A stretch of DNA of 64,000 nt from JABMQB01 sp964575025 (GTDB taxonomy: Bacteria > Bacteroidota > Bacteroidia > Bacteroidales > Prolixibacteraceae): the NCBI GenBank assembly GCA_964575025.1, contig CAZNPV010000005.1, positions 1 through 64,000 on the forward strand, in the 5' to 3' direction. A program made the translations under genes and the position numbers. Every line of letters begins with the position of its first letter. The stretch's first letter is position 1. Below the pieces are notes generated by a model. The model had not been told where the DNA came from and searched no databases. It saw nothing but the letters and a program-made list of their open reading frames with translations. Positions 56,651 through 64,000 of this stretch are shown one piece after another.

Positions 56651-56914
56651 ATGAAGAAAGGAATACACCCGGAAAATTACAGGTTGGTTGCATTTAAAGA
56701 TATGTCGAATAACCAGGTATTTATAAATAAATCAACAGCCCAGTCGAAGGAAACGATCGAAGTGGATGGCGTATCGTATCCTTTGGTGAAAATTGAAATT
56801 TCAAATACCTCCCATCCTTTCTATACCGGAAAGGTAAAACTGGTTGATACGGCAGGACGCGTAGATAAATTTAATACCCGGTATAAAAGCCATATGGAAA
56901 AGAGAAAAAAGTGA
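56651..56914 (+). CDS. rpmE2: Ribosomal protein bL31, type B (zinc-free)
   Basis: An 87-residue protein of the large ribosomal subunit: MKKGIHPENYRLVAFKDMSN, SHPFYTGKVKLVDTAGRVDKF and a basic end. It is the type B form: the zinc-ribbon cysteines of classic L31 are absent, so it suits zinc-poor conditions, although Bacteroidota often have only this form. A terminator follows, separating it from lon. Confidence 0.97.
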   Translation: MKKGIHPENYRLVAFKDMSNNQVFINKSTAQSKETIEVDGVSYPLVKIEISNTSHPFYTGKVKLVDTAGRVDKFNTRYKSHMEKRKK

Positions 56915-56938
56915 ATTAGCGAGTGCTAACGAATCAGG

Positions 56939-56963
56939 AAGCTCCGTCAAGGGGCTTTTTTTA
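56939..56963 (+). terminator. Intrinsic terminator after rpmE2
   Basis: AAGCTCC and GGGGCTT pair over 7 bp (one G-U) around GTCAA, followed by six T. It ends only 14 nt before the lon ATG, so lon must start from a promoter within or overlapping it, or from read-through. Confidence 0.75.
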
Positions 56964-56976
56964 TTAATTTCGAACT

Positions 56977-59412
56977 ATGGGAATTCTGGACGAAGTCAAC
57001 TTTCGAAATATTATTTTATCCGATGGGTTACCCGATGATGCGGATTTTATTCCGATTATAGCGGATGGGGACGACAGTGATTTGCGCGATGTAGAGGTTC
57101 CGGATATTTTACCCATACTGCCTCTGAGAAACACCGTTTTGTTTCCGGGAGTGGTTCTTCCGATCACCGTGGGGCGCCGCAAATCGTTGCAGCTGATCCG
57201 GGATGTCAATGAGGGAAGTAAATTACTCGGGACATTGGCACAGAGGGATTTCAATCGGGATGATCCGGCTCCCGGGGATCTGTTTTCGGTGGGAACGGTG
57301 GCTGCGATATTGAAAATCCTCGAAATGCCGGATGGTTCCACTTCGGTAATTATTCAGGGGAAAAGGAGGTTCAGGGTAAGGGAGATGGTGACAAACCAGC
57401 CCTATTACAAGGCAACGGTCGATGTATTGAATGAAAAAATACACCGGGGTGATAGTGCTGAGTTCAATGCAATTGTCGGTTCGCTCAAAGACCTGTCCAT
57501 TAAAATTGCCCAGTTTGCTGCCAATGTGCCTCCGGAAGCAACCTTTGCAGTGAAAAATATCGAAAACAGTACCTTTCTGATCAATTTTATCTGTTCCAAC
57601 ACGGACCTTAAGGTGCAGGACAAACAAAGCCTCCTTGAGATTGATGAACTCCGGGAACGCGGAGTGCAGGCGATCAGTTACCTGGTTAAGGAAGTCCAGA
57701 TGCTCGAATTGAAAAATGATATCCAATCGAAAGTAAAATCCGATATGGATAAACAACAGCGCGAATTTCTGTTGCATCAACAGATGAAAACCATACAGGA
57801 TGAGCTGGGAGGGAATCCGATTGAGCAGGAAATACATGAAATGAAAGAAAAAGCCAGGAAGAAAAAGTGGGATAAAACAACGGCTAAATATTTTGAAAAG
57901 GAGGTTGATAAATTGCTGCGGTTGAATCCGGCCGCCGGTGAATATTCGGTTCAGTTTAGCTATTGCCAGACGTTGCTTGAGCTTCCCTGGAATGAATATA
58001 CCGACGATAATTTTGACCTGAACCGTGCCCGGAAGATCCTGGATGAAGATCATTTCGGTCTGGAAACCGTCAAGGAAAGAATCCTGGAGCACCTGGCAGT
58101 TCTGAAACTGAAAAAGGATATGAAATCGCCCATTCTGTGTCTTTACGGGCCCCCGGGTGTTGGGAAAACATCGCTGGGGAAGTCGGTAGCCAGGGCGCTT
58201 GGGCGTAATTATGTGCGGATCAGCCTGGGCGGACTGCATGATGAATCGGAGATCCGGGGCCACAGAAAAACCTACATTGGGGCTATGCCGGGAAGGATTA
58301 TCCAGAATATTAAAAAAGCGAAATCTTCCAATCCGGTATTTATTCTGGATGAGATCGATAAAGTGTCAAGGCAGTTTCACGGAGATCCGGCATCGGCATT
58401 GCTTGAAGTGCTCGACCCCGAACAGAATACCGGATTCCATGATAATTATGTGGAGCTTGATTATGATCTTTCCCGGGTTCTCTTCATTGCTACCGGCAAT
58501 ACACTGAATACCATTGATCCGGCCCTTCGCGACAGGCTGGAACTGATTGAAGTAAGTGGATACCTGGTAGAGGAAAAAGTGGAAATTGCCAAACGACACC
58601 TGATCCCTAAACAACTTAAGAATCATGGCCTGAAAAAGGGAGATGTGAAGTTTTCAAAGGAGATACTTGAACATATTACAGAAAATTATACCCGCGAATC
58701 AGGTGTGAGGGAACTGGATAAGAAGATTGCAAAAGTGATCCGACGGGTAGCCAAAAAAGTAGCCTTCGAAGAACCCTATGATCCTAGGCTTACGCGGACC
58801 GATATTCGTGAATATCTCGGGGTTGTTGAATATACCAAAGAAAAGTACCAGGGCAATGATTTTGCAGGGGTCGTAACCGGTCTTGCCTGGACCGCCGTAG
58901 GAGGGGAAATACTGTATGTGGAATGTAGCCTCAGCAAAGGAAAAGGAACCTTAACCCTTACAGGAAACCTGGGAGAAGTGATGAAGGAATCGGCTATTAT
59001 TGCCCATGAATATTTAAAATCACATGCCAACACGCTGGACCTTAAGCCTGAAGTATTTGAAACGTGGAACGTCCACGTTCATGTTCCGGAAGGAGCGATC
59101 CCGAAAGATGGCCCGTCGGCAGGGATCACCATAGTGAGTGCCCTGGCTTCAGCCTTTACGAAAAGGAAAGTGCGGAAAAATTTAGCCATGACCGGCGAAA
59201 TAACCCTGCGCGGGAAAGTGCTTCCCGTAGGAGGAATCAAGGAAAAAATACTGGCAGCCAAACGGGCGGGAATCAATCACATCATCCTGTCGGAAGTTAA
59301 CAGAAAAGACCTCGAGGAAATTAAGACCAACTATGTAAAGGGACTTACCTTCCATTTTGTAAAAACCATTATGGATGTCCTGGATATTGCCCTGCTGAAA
59401 ACAAAGATTTAA
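56977..59412 (+). CDS. lon: ATP-dependent protease Lon
   Basis: An 811-residue cytosolic homo-oligomeric protease for misfolded and regulatory proteins. The N-terminal LON substrate-binding domain starts LPILPLRNTVLFPGVVLPI; a coiled-coil segment around 240-310 precedes the AAA+ domain (Walker A GPPGVGKTS, Walker B VFILDEIDKV). The C-terminal protease domain has Ser714 in PKDGPSAG and Lys755 in VGGIKEK, the Ser-Lys dyad. The acidic N-terminal extension (about residues 1-35) is longer than in E. coli and common in Bacteroidota. The ATG lies 14 nt after the rpmE2 terminator. Confidence 0.97.
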   Translation: MGILDEVNFRNIILSDGLPDDADFIPIIADGDDSDLRDVEVPDILPILPLRNTVLFPGVVLPITVGRRKSLQLIRDVNEGSKLLGTLAQRDFNRDDPAPGDLFSVGTVAAILKILEMPDGSTSVIIQGKRRFRVREMVTNQPYYKATVDVLNEKIHRGDSAEFNAIVGSLKDLSIKIAQFAANVPPEATFAVKNIENSTFLINFICSNTDLKVQDKQSLLEIDELRERGVQAISYLVKEVQMLELKNDIQSKVKSDMDKQQREFLLHQQMKTIQDELGGNPIEQEIHEMKEKARKKKWDKTTAKYFEKEVDKLLRLNPAAGEYSVQFSYCQTLLELPWNEYTDDNFDLNRARKILDEDHFGLETVKERILEHLAVLKLKKDMKSPILCLYGPPGVGKTSLGKSVARALGRNYVRISLGGLHDESEIRGHRKTYIGAMPGRIIQNIKKAKSSNPVFILDEIDKVSRQFHGDPASALLEVLDPEQNTGFHDNYVELDYDLSRVLFIATGNTLNTIDPALRDRLELIEVSGYLVEEKVEIAKRHLIPKQLKNHGLKKGDVKFSKEILEHITENYTRESGVRELDKKIAKVIRRVAKKVAFEEPYDPRLTRTDIREYLGVVEYTKEKYQGNDFAGVVTGLAWTAVGGEILYVECSLSKGKGTLTLTGNLGEVMKESAIIAHEYLKSHANTLDLKPEVFETWNVHVHVPEGAIPKDGPSAGITIVSALASAFTKRKVRKNLAMTGEITLRGKVLPVGGIKEKILAAKRAGINHIILSEVNRKDLEEIKTNYVKGLTFHFVKTIMDVLDIALLKTKI

Positions 59413-59574
59413 TTCTTTTTGTCCGATACAAACACAGTGCTGTTAATAAGTTCTCTGTGATCAGCGCAACCTTTTGGTTAAATCCTGCATCCAATATCCT
59501 ATATTGTAGAATAAATCTGGAACAATATTTGCTGTTGGTTTACGAAGAATAATAAAGCCAGGAAAACAGAACAT

Positions 59575-59697
59575 ATGGAGCAGGTAAAAACAAAAGTCTG
59601 GAAAGTAAAAATCAGAATACCGGTAAAAGTAACAGGGGACAGAAAAACGGAAGAAGGCCAAACCATTGAATGGTCTTTCAAGCTTGTATTAAATTAA
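59575..59697 (+). CDS. Possible 40-aa small protein
   Basis: A short frame starting MEQVKTKVWKVKIRIPVKV and ending in WSFKLVLN. It is basic with alternating hydrophobic residues, which looks more protein-like than the surrounding gap, but there is no strong ribosome binding site and no recognisable family. It lies alone between lon and carB. Confidence 0.25.
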   Translation: MEQVKTKVWKVKIRIPVKVTGDRKTEEGQTIEWSFKLVLN

Positions 59698-59876
59698 TCG
59701 ACCTGCAAGAAATTATAAGAGACTTTCTGATAAGTCATTGTATTCATTAACCGCAAAGTTCGCCAGAAAGGCGCAACGTCCATAGAGAATTCACAATCAA
59801 CAGGAGATAACGTAGCGTCCTTTGCGGTAGCTTTTTGTCCTTAGCTGTTCTATTCTCTTTTCAGACAGCTTCTTTT
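59698..59876. repeat. Gap between lon and carB with a 9-bp inverted repeat
   Basis: ACCGCAAAG (59750-59758) and CTTTGCGGT (59820-59828) are exact inverted copies 61 bp apart; between them lie further copies of GCGCAACGTC/CGTAGCGTCC. The motif also occurs at 27707. No gene or terminator is seen, and carB ends at 59877 from the other side. Confidence 0.4.
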
Positions 59877-62800
59877 TCAGTTGGTGTATTCATCCCAGCT
59901 TTTCACCGAAATATCCTTTTCCCCCAGTTTACAGAATGCATAAATAAAGGCACTCGCCACCCGGGCATTGGTAATCAGGGGAATATTAAAATCTATGGAA
60001 TCCCGTCGTATCTGGTATCCGTTTTTTAGTTCCCGTCGGGTATAGTTTTTCGGGATGTTTATGACCAGGTCAATTTTTTTCTGACGGATATATTCCAGGG
60101 TATTGGGGTGTCTGTCTTCTTCGTCGGGCCAGTGAAGCAACGTATTTTCGATTCCATTTTCCCTAAAGAAACGATGGGTTCCTTCGGTGGCAAACAGGTG
60201 ATATCCTCGTTTCACCAGCATACCGGCACTTTGGAGTAATTCCACTTTCGACCGGGAAGGACCTGATGAGATCAGTATATTTTTTTCCGGGATTGTGTAT
60301 CCTACCGACAGCATTGATTTCAGGATCGCTTCGTAATAGGATTCGCCGATACATCCGACTTCCCCTGTAGAAGCCATATCCACTCCGAGTACCGGATCGG
60401 CATTCAGTAAGCGGGCAAAGGAGAACTGAGGGGCTTTTACTCCTACGTAATCGAGTTCAAATAACGATTTGTCGGGTTTCTCAACCGGTATGCCCAACAT
60501 TACTTTTGTAGCGATATCGATCAGATTGATCTTCATGACCTTTGATACAAAGGGGAAACTACGCGAAGCCCGCAGGTTGCATTCAATTACTTTGATGTCG
60601 TTATCTTTAGCCAGGAACTGCATGTTAAACGGACCTGAAATCTCAAGTCCTTTGGCAATTTTCCTGGCGATCTTTTTTATGCGGCGGATGGTTTCAATAT
60701 ACAGTTTCTGAGGGGGGAAAACAATGGTTGCATCGCCTGAATGCACTCCGGCAAATTCGACGTGTTCTGAGATGGCATACGCAATAATTTCACCTTCACG
60801 GGCCACGGCATCTATTTCAATTTCTTTGGCCTCCTCAATAAATTCGGTTACAACCACCGGATATTCCTTTGATACGTTGGCTGCCTGCATAAGGAAATGT
60901 TCCAGTTGATCGGAATTGGATACTACGTTCATGGCAGCTCCTGACAGAACATACGAGGGCCGGATCAGGATCGGATAACCCACCTTATCTGTAAATTTAT
61001 GGATTCCTTCGGTTGTGGATAACCTTGCCCATCGGGGTTGATCAACATCGAGCCTGTCGAGTAACGATGAAAATTTCTCCCGGTTTTCGGCATTGTCAAT
61101 GTTAACGGGTGAAGTTCCCAATACCGTCACACCCATCTGATAGAGTTTCATGGCCAGGTTATTGGGGATCTGCCCCCCCATTGAAATAATGGTTCCGAAG
61201 GGTTTTTCAAGATCAATCACATCCATGACGCGTTCGAAGGATAGTTCATCGAAATAGAGCCTGTCACAGCTATCATAATCGGTACTTACGGTTTCCGGGT
61301 TATAGTTCAACATAACCGAACGGTAGCCTACTTCCCTGATTGTGTTTATGGCATTTACGCTGCACCAGTCGAATTCTACAGAACTTCCAATCCGGTAAGC
61401 TCCTGATCCAAGCACAACAACCGATTTTTTATCGTCGGTATAGTCAATATCATTTTCGGTTCCGTTGTAGGTGAGGTATAAATAGTTGGTTTGTGCAGGA
61501 TATTCCCCTGCGAGGGTATCAATTTGTTTCACTACGGGGAGAATTCCTTTTTCTTTTCTTCGGTTGCGGACGCGGATCAGATCGTTCCGGATCTTTTCAT
61601 TGGGGCTGTCTTCCACAAGCCGGGCTATCTGGAAGTCAGAAAAACCGGCTTTTTTGGCTGTGATCAGAAGTTCCTCAGAAAGGGTTTCAATCGAAGGCAC
61701 CTGTTCCAGCATTTTGCTGATCCTGTAGATATGGTTCAGTTTTTGCAAAAACCAGCGGTCGATTTTTGTTTTTTCATAGATCCGGTCAATCGAATAGCCG
61801 TTTTTAAATGCTTCGGCGATTGCCAGGATTCTGCGGTCTGTGGGCGTAACCAGTTCCTTATCGACTTCGTCCGGGGGAATTGTGCCTGTATTGCCAACGA
61901 AACCATGCATGCCCACACCCACCATCCGAATTCCTTTCTGGATCGCCTCCTCAAACGACCGTCCGATGGCCATGATCTCACCCACACTTTTCATCGAGCT
62001 TCCGATATCTTTGGAAACGCCCGTAAATTTGTTGAGATCCCATCGGGGGATTTTTACGACGATGTAGTCAAGGGCAGGTTCAAAGCAGGCTGTTGTTACT
62101 TTGGTGACTGCATTTCTTAATTCAAAGAGACCGTATCCCAGGCCCAGTTTGGCTGCCACAAAGGCCAGGGGATAGCCGGTAGCTTTGGATGCCAGTGCCG
62201 ACGAACGCGAAAGCCGTGCATTTACTTCAATGACCCGGTAATCTTCCGATTCAGGATCAAGGGCAAACTGTACGTTGCATTCCCCGATGACCCCCACTTT
62301 CCGTATTATTTTTATGGAGAGTGCCCGCAGTTTATGGTATTCAGCATTGGATAATGTTTGCGATGGGGCCACTACAATGCTTTCGCCGGTATGGATTCCC
62401 AGTGGATCGAAATTCTCCATATTGCATACGGTGATGCAGTTGTCGTAGCGGTCACGGACCACTTCATACTCCACTTCTTTCCATCCCTTGATCGATTCTT
62501 CAATCAGGATCTGCGGAGAGTAGGACAAAGCCTTGGAAGCCAGTTTCTCCATCTCCTCCCTGTTTTCACAGAATCCGCTTCCCATTCCTCCCAGGGTGTA
62601 GGCAGCCCGGAGGATGACCGGGAAATCCAGTTTTTCAACCGCAGCCTTCGCTTCCTCAATCGATTTACAGGCAATGCTTACCGGTGTTTTGATATCTATT
62701 TCTCCCAGCATTTTGGCAAATAGCTGACGATCCTCGGTCTGGATGATTGACTGAACCGGCGTTCCGAGTACTTTCAGGTTGTATTTTTCAAGGATACCGG

Positions 62801-63110
62801 TTTCAAAAAGTTTCACTCCGCAATTCAGTGCCGTCTGCCCGCCAAAAGCAAGCAAAATGCCCTGAGGACGTTCTTTTTCAATTACTTTTTCTACAAAAAA
62901 AGGAGTCACCGGAAGAAAATAGATCTTGTCAGCAATGTGCTCTGAGGTCTGAATCGTCGCAATATTCGGATTGACCAGAACGGTTTCAATCCCTTCTTCC
63001 TTAAGTGCTTTCAATGCCTGGGACCCCGAATAGTCGAACTCTCCGGCTTCCCCGATTTTTAAAGCTCCTGAACCAAGAATGAGGGCTTTGCTAATTTTAT
63101 TTTTTATCAT
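59877..63110 (-). CDS. carB: Carbamoyl-phosphate synthase large subunit
   Basis: A 1077-residue enzyme that makes carbamoyl phosphate from bicarbonate, ammonia (from CarA) and two ATP, for pyrimidines and arginine. The two ATP-grasp halves are both complete: VLGSGALKIGEAGEFDYSG-type starts at about residues 12 and 560, GGQTALN, LRAAYTLGGMGSGF and its second copy IRPSYVLSGAAM. The oligomerisation domain lies between them (about 400-550), and the C-terminal MGS-like allosteric domain shows GYHLFATEGTHRFF and NIPKNYTRRE. It is 34 bp after carA. Confidence 0.96.
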   Translation of the reverse strand: MIKNKISKALILGSGALKIGEAGEFDYSGSQALKALKEEGIETVLVNPNIATIQTSEHIADKIYFLPVTPFFVEKVIEKERPQGILLAFGGQTALNCGVKLFETGILEKYNLKVLGTPVQSIIQTEDRQLFAKMLGEIDIKTPVSIACKSIEEAKAAVEKLDFPVILRAAYTLGGMGSGFCENREEMEKLASKALSYSPQILIEESIKGWKEVEYEVVRDRYDNCITVCNMENFDPLGIHTGESIVVAPSQTLSNAEYHKLRALSIKIIRKVGVIGECNVQFALDPESEDYRVIEVNARLSRSSALASKATGYPLAFVAAKLGLGYGLFELRNAVTKVTTACFEPALDYIVVKIPRWDLNKFTGVSKDIGSSMKSVGEIMAIGRSFEEAIQKGIRMVGVGMHGFVGNTGTIPPDEVDKELVTPTDRRILAIAEAFKNGYSIDRIYEKTKIDRWFLQKLNHIYRISKMLEQVPSIETLSEELLITAKKAGFSDFQIARLVEDSPNEKIRNDLIRVRNRRKEKGILPVVKQIDTLAGEYPAQTNYLYLTYNGTENDIDYTDDKKSVVVLGSGAYRIGSSVEFDWCSVNAINTIREVGYRSVMLNYNPETVSTDYDSCDRLYFDELSFERVMDVIDLEKPFGTIISMGGQIPNNLAMKLYQMGVTVLGTSPVNIDNAENREKFSSLLDRLDVDQPRWARLSTTEGIHKFTDKVGYPILIRPSYVLSGAAMNVVSNSDQLEHFLMQAANVSKEYPVVVTEFIEEAKEIEIDAVAREGEIIAYAISEHVEFAGVHSGDATIVFPPQKLYIETIRRIKKIARKIAKGLEISGPFNMQFLAKDNDIKVIECNLRASRSFPFVSKVMKINLIDIATKVMLGIPVEKPDKSLFELDYVGVKAPQFSFARLLNADPVLGVDMASTGEVGCIGESYYEAILKSMLSVGYTIPEKNILISSGPSRSKVELLQSAGMLVKRGYHLFATEGTHRFFRENGIENTLLHWPDEEDRHPNTLEYIRQKKIDLVINIPKNYTRRELKNGYQIRRDSIDFNIPLITNARVASAFIYAFCKLGEKDISVKSWDEYTN

Positions 63111-63144
63111 AACAATCTTGAATTGACGAGATACGATATTCGAA

Positions 63145-64000
63145 TTACGCGTTAGGTTTAGTTTGATTTAACCTTCGATTTGATGCCTTAATATTTTCAA
63201 TAAAATCATCAAATAAAAATTCCGTATCGGTAGGTCCGCCGGAAGCTTCGGGATGAAACTGTGTAGAAAAAAACGGCATTGTTTTGTGCCTGATTCCTTC
63301 ATTGGTCTGGTCATTCACATTGATAAAAAGAGGTTCCCAGTCTGCGGGCAACGATTCCGGTAAAACGGCATAGCCATGGTTTTGTGAAGTGATAAAACAA
63401 CGGTTCGTCCCGGCAAGGAGAACAGGCTGGTTGTGGCTTCGGTGTCCGTATTTCAGCTTGTAGGTGTCGCCTCCGGCCGCTCTGGCAAGAAGCTGGTTGC
63501 CCAGGCAGATTCCCATAATGGGTCTCGGGTCTGAAAGAACCTTTCTGATGTTCTTAATCGTTTCTCCGCACATGGCGGGATCTCCCGGCCCGTTGGAGAG
63601 GAAAATACCGTCATAGGATTCCCGTGTGAAATCATAATCCCAGGGAACCCGGATCACTGTAGTATCCCTTTCCAGCAGGCAACGGATAATGTTGTATTTC
63701 ATTCCACAATCCACCAATACAACCTTGTGTTTTCCCCTGCCATAAACCTGCCGGTCCGTTATGCTCGCCCTGGCAACAAGATTTTCTTTGTTCGGATCCC
63801 GGAAGGCTACTGCCTCTCCGTCAAATTCAATTTTCCCCAACATGGATCCTTTCTCCCTGAGAATCTTTGTCAGCGCCCTGGTATCAATATCAAACAAACC
63901 TGGAACATCCGATTCTTTAAGCCATTCACCCAGACTTTTAATGGCATTCCAATGGCTGTATTCAAAAGAATAATCAGAAATGATCAATCCCAGAACATGA
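63145..64000 (-). CDS. carA: Carbamoyl-phosphate synthase small subunit, N terminus outside the window
   Basis: The frame is open to the window edge, with at least 280 residues of a protein usually about 360-380 long. The glutaminase domain is complete: VVLVDCGMKYNIIRCLL, SNGPGDP, nucleophile Cys in GICLGNQLLARA, SQNHGYAV, and the catalytic His-Glu in FHPEASGGPTD. The residue after GICLG is Asn where E. coli has His, a variant I recall as normal for Bacteroidota. A TTG at 63987 is only an internal codon; the true start lies upstream. It forms an operon with carB. Confidence 0.95.
   Translation of the reverse strand, partial: HVLGLIISDYSFEYSHWNAIKSLGEWLKESDVPGLFDIDTRALTKILREKGSMLGKIEFDGEAVAFRDPNKENLVARASITDRQVYGRGKHKVVLVDCGMKYNIIRCLLERDTTVIRVPWDYDFTRESYDGIFLSNGPGDPAMCGETIKNIRKVLSDPRPIMGICLGNQLLARAAGGDTYKLKYGHRSHNQPVLLAGTNRCFITSQNHGYAVLPESLPADWEPLFINVNDQTNEGIRHKTMPFFSTQFHPEASGGPTDTEFLFDDFIENIKASNRRLNQTKPNA

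Noticed and set aside
57223..58263. 346-codon open frame on the minus strand
   Set aside because: Antisense to lon; Phe/Leu/Gln-rich composition without domain features.
61491..62120. 209-codon open frame on the plus strand
   Set aside because: Antisense to carB; no start context or motif.

Overview
The window looks like a chromosomal segment of a Bacteroidota bacterium, most likely order Bacteroidales or a close relative such as Marinilabiliales. The evidence is a full SprA translocon gene of the type IX secretion system (T9SS), a protein with a T9SS C-terminal sorting domain, two TonB-dependent receptors, Bacteroidota-type promoters (TTTG-N19-TAnnTTTG), A-rich translation starts, a menaquinone gene of the futalosine route (mqnC) and several Bacteroidota-specific protein families. 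A run of exactly 100 N at 40493-40592 shows it is a scaffolded draft or metagenome assembly. I see no phage, insertion sequence, CRISPR array or plasmid functions; most of the window is ordinary core genome.

Layout. 1-49: a truncated tRNA-fMet-like sequence at the left edge. 139-1826: a secreted S37-type peptidase and a small conserved-looking protein. 2104-8840: a complete tryptophan operon on the minus strand, trpE-G-D-C-F-B-A, preceded by TWO consecutive leader-peptide/terminator units. 8909-18202: pdxA-ruvA-sprA operon, minus strand, with a consensus promoter. 18254-23729: leucyl aminopeptidase, mqnC, an NtrC-type regulator without a DNA-binding domain, a Ppx/GppA phosphatase and an Mth938-fold protein. 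23832-23905: tRNA-Cys. 24183-27616: a DUF418 membrane protein and glnS. 27936-28635: a sigma-54 promoter with an upstream palindrome driving a small exported protein. 28825-31761: a four-gene envelope-sensing operon (two LiaF-like membrane proteins, a LytS-type kinase, a LytTR regulator). 31824-44861: a DUF4412 protein, a large BNR-repeat protein, and a T9SS-exported beta-helix protein between two TonB-dependent receptors. 44923-53650: ABC-2 exporter, aldo/keto reductase, an epimerase-like lipoprotein, AI-2E permease, methyltransferase and flippase. 53899-59412: two tandem paralogous acetyltransferase-like proteins, rpmE2 and lon. 59877-64000: carB and the 3' part of carA.

The most striking signal is in front of trpE. 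Two short open frames rich in tandem Trp codons (W8, W11, W12 in the first; W9-W10-W11 in the second) each precede an intrinsic terminator, and each contains or adjoins a segment that can pair with its terminator to form an antiterminator. This is the full logic of ribosome-mediated attenuation, repeated twice in series within 260 bp. TrpE also carries the LLES motif of Trp feedback inhibition, so the pathway appears to be controlled at both transcription and enzyme level.

A second regulatory observation is a near-perfect -24/-12 promoter (TGGCACG-N4-TTGCA) with a TGTCCC-N5-GGGACA palindrome about 90 bp upstream of the expected start, in front of an exported beta-rich protein of unknown function. 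The beta-helix gene is built of 666-bp near-identical repeats; the assembly gap falls in the repeat and its flanks share an identical 55-bp end, so the gap is probably an unresolved repeat and the repeat number is unknown.
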